Part shown: piece after piece, positions 63,342 through 64,000 of the stretch
Layout of the letters: each line of letters starts with the position of its first letter
Position numbering within the stretch: position 1 is the first letter of the stretch
NCBI RefSeq assembly: GCF_019104745.1
Contig: NZ_JAHRWL010000002.1
Span: 880,076-944,075 of the forward strand
Source: Thalassococcus arenae
GTDB lineage: Bacteria; Pseudomonadota; Alphaproteobacteria; Rhodobacterales; Rhodobacteraceae
Direction: 5' to 3'
DNA: 64,000 nt
The notes under the pieces: generated by a model
The model's input: the letters and a program-made list of their open reading frames with translations, nothing else
What the model was told of the DNA's origin: nothing
Databases searched by the model: none
Translations under genes and position numbers: made by a program

Positions 63342-64000
63342 ATGATCCCCCGCTATTCCCGCCCCGACATGGTCGCCATCTGGTCGCCGGAAACGAAATT
63401 CCGCATCTGGTACGAGATCGAGGCGCATGCCTGCGACGCGCAGGCCCGGCTGGGGGTGATCCCGCAGGCCAATGCCGACGCGGTCTGGAAGGCCCGCGAT
63501 GTCGAATTCGATGTCGCCCGCATCGACGAGATCGAGGCGGTGACCAAGCACGATGTCATCGCCTTTCTGACCCATCTCGCCGAGATCATCGGCAATGACG
63601 AGGCGCGTTTCGTCCACCAGGGCATGACCAGTTCCGATGTGCTGGACACCACGCTGAACGTGCAGCTGGTGCGCGCCGCCGATCTGCTGCTGGCGGGCAT
63701 GGATCGGGTGCTGGCCGCGCTGAAGACCCGCGCCTACGAACACAAGGACACGGTCCGCATCGGCCGCAGCCACGGCATCCATGCCGAACCCACGACGATG
63801 GGGCTGACCTTTGCCCGCTTCTATGCCGAGATGGACCGCAACAAGAACCGGCTGGAAAAGGCCCGGTGGGAGGTGGCGACAGGCGCGATCTCCGGCGCCG
63901 TGGGCACCTTTGCCAATATCGACCCCGCGGTCGAAGAGCATGTCTGCGCCAAGATGGGCCTGCGCCCCGAGCCGATCAGCACCCAGGTCATCCCGCGCGA
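63342..64000 (+). CDS. purB: Adenylosuccinate lyase, N-terminal part (cut by window edge)
   Basis: Open to the right edge; 219 residues visible. It has MIPRYSRPDMVAIWSPETKFRIWYEIEAHACDAQARLG, FDVARIDEIEAVTKHDVIAFLTHLAE and FVHQGMTSSDVLDTTLNVQL (a fumarase/ASL superfamily segment), then GRSHGIHAEPTTMGLTFA with the catalytic-region His. PurB cleaves adenylosuccinate and SAICAR in purine synthesis. The start is weakly supported by CAGGTGTCACC. Confidence 0.95.
   Translation, partial: MIPRYSRPDMVAIWSPETKFRIWYEIEAHACDAQARLGVIPQANADAVWKARDVEFDVARIDEIEAVTKHDVIAFLTHLAEIIGNDEARFVHQGMTSSDVLDTTLNVQLVRAADLLLAGMDRVLAALKTRAYEHKDTVRIGRSHGIHAEPTTMGLTFARFYAEMDRNKNRLEKARWEVATGAISGAVGTFANIDPAVEEHVCAKMGLRPEPISTQVIPR

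Overview
The window looks like chromosomal DNA from a Roseobacter-clade or other Rhodobacteraceae alphaproteobacterium. This is inferred from very GC-rich codon use, ATGA/GTGA/TGATG gene overlaps throughout, a DctPQM TRAP transporter, a long alphaproteobacterial-type iscR-suf operon and a bactofilin/M23 pair. Coding density is high and strands switch often. I see no phage, insertion sequence, rRNA or CRISPR array, and one tRNA.

Region by region. 1-6.2 kb: LysR regulator (cut by the left edge), a YcsI/DUF1445 protein, a TRAP transporter and PxpB/PxpC, which reads as a 5-oxoproline uptake and use locus without pxpA in view. 6.3 kb: tRNA-Arg(CCG), then a membrane-fused spermidine-synthase-like protein. 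8-17.4 kb, minus strand: an iron-sulfur operon iscR, group I cysteine desulfurase, sufB, five small genes (four two-helix membrane proteins and a 51-residue Cys-containing peptide), ybjQ, a methyltransferase-like gene, sufC, sufD, two membrane genes, sufS. It starts from a strong promoter whose -10 lies in an Irr-like palindrome. 17.5-24.1 kb: hydrolase, small conserved proteins, lpdA, DUF305, DUF924, an MFS transporter and queA. 24-34 kb: a large AsmA/YhdP-like protein, a peroxiredoxin, a DUF455 ferritin-like protein, the M23/bactofilin pair, an AEC transporter, an HNH endonuclease, a thioredoxin-like protein, glyoxalase-fold and esterase genes.

34-42.8 kb: DNA glycosylase, MFS, squalene/phytoene-synthase-like protein, methyltransferase, cimA and cysS, with structured cysteine-codon mini-ORF regions before cysS and cimA, then small enzymes. 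42.8-47.5 kb: mltG-fabF, a glycosyltransferase-like gene, and rsgA preceded by a mini-ORF with a strong ribosome binding site. 47.5-58.6 kb: two M20 peptidases, a FAD amine oxidase, an EEP-family protein, cobU and a double ABC ATPase in one minus-strand operon, divergent from the matching peptide-binding protein and two permeases. 58.6-64 kb: a YeeE/YedE sulfur transporter behind a repeated operator-like element, DUF3422, DUF6314, an ATP-grasp protein and the start of purB.

The most unusual items are the small-membrane-protein block inside the suf operon, the inverted repeat enclosing a Cys-Cys mini-ORF before cimA, the paired palindromes before the YeeE/YedE gene, and the base-composition drop in the 3' part of cysS. 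Function calls rest on recognising protein families by eye; no database search was run.
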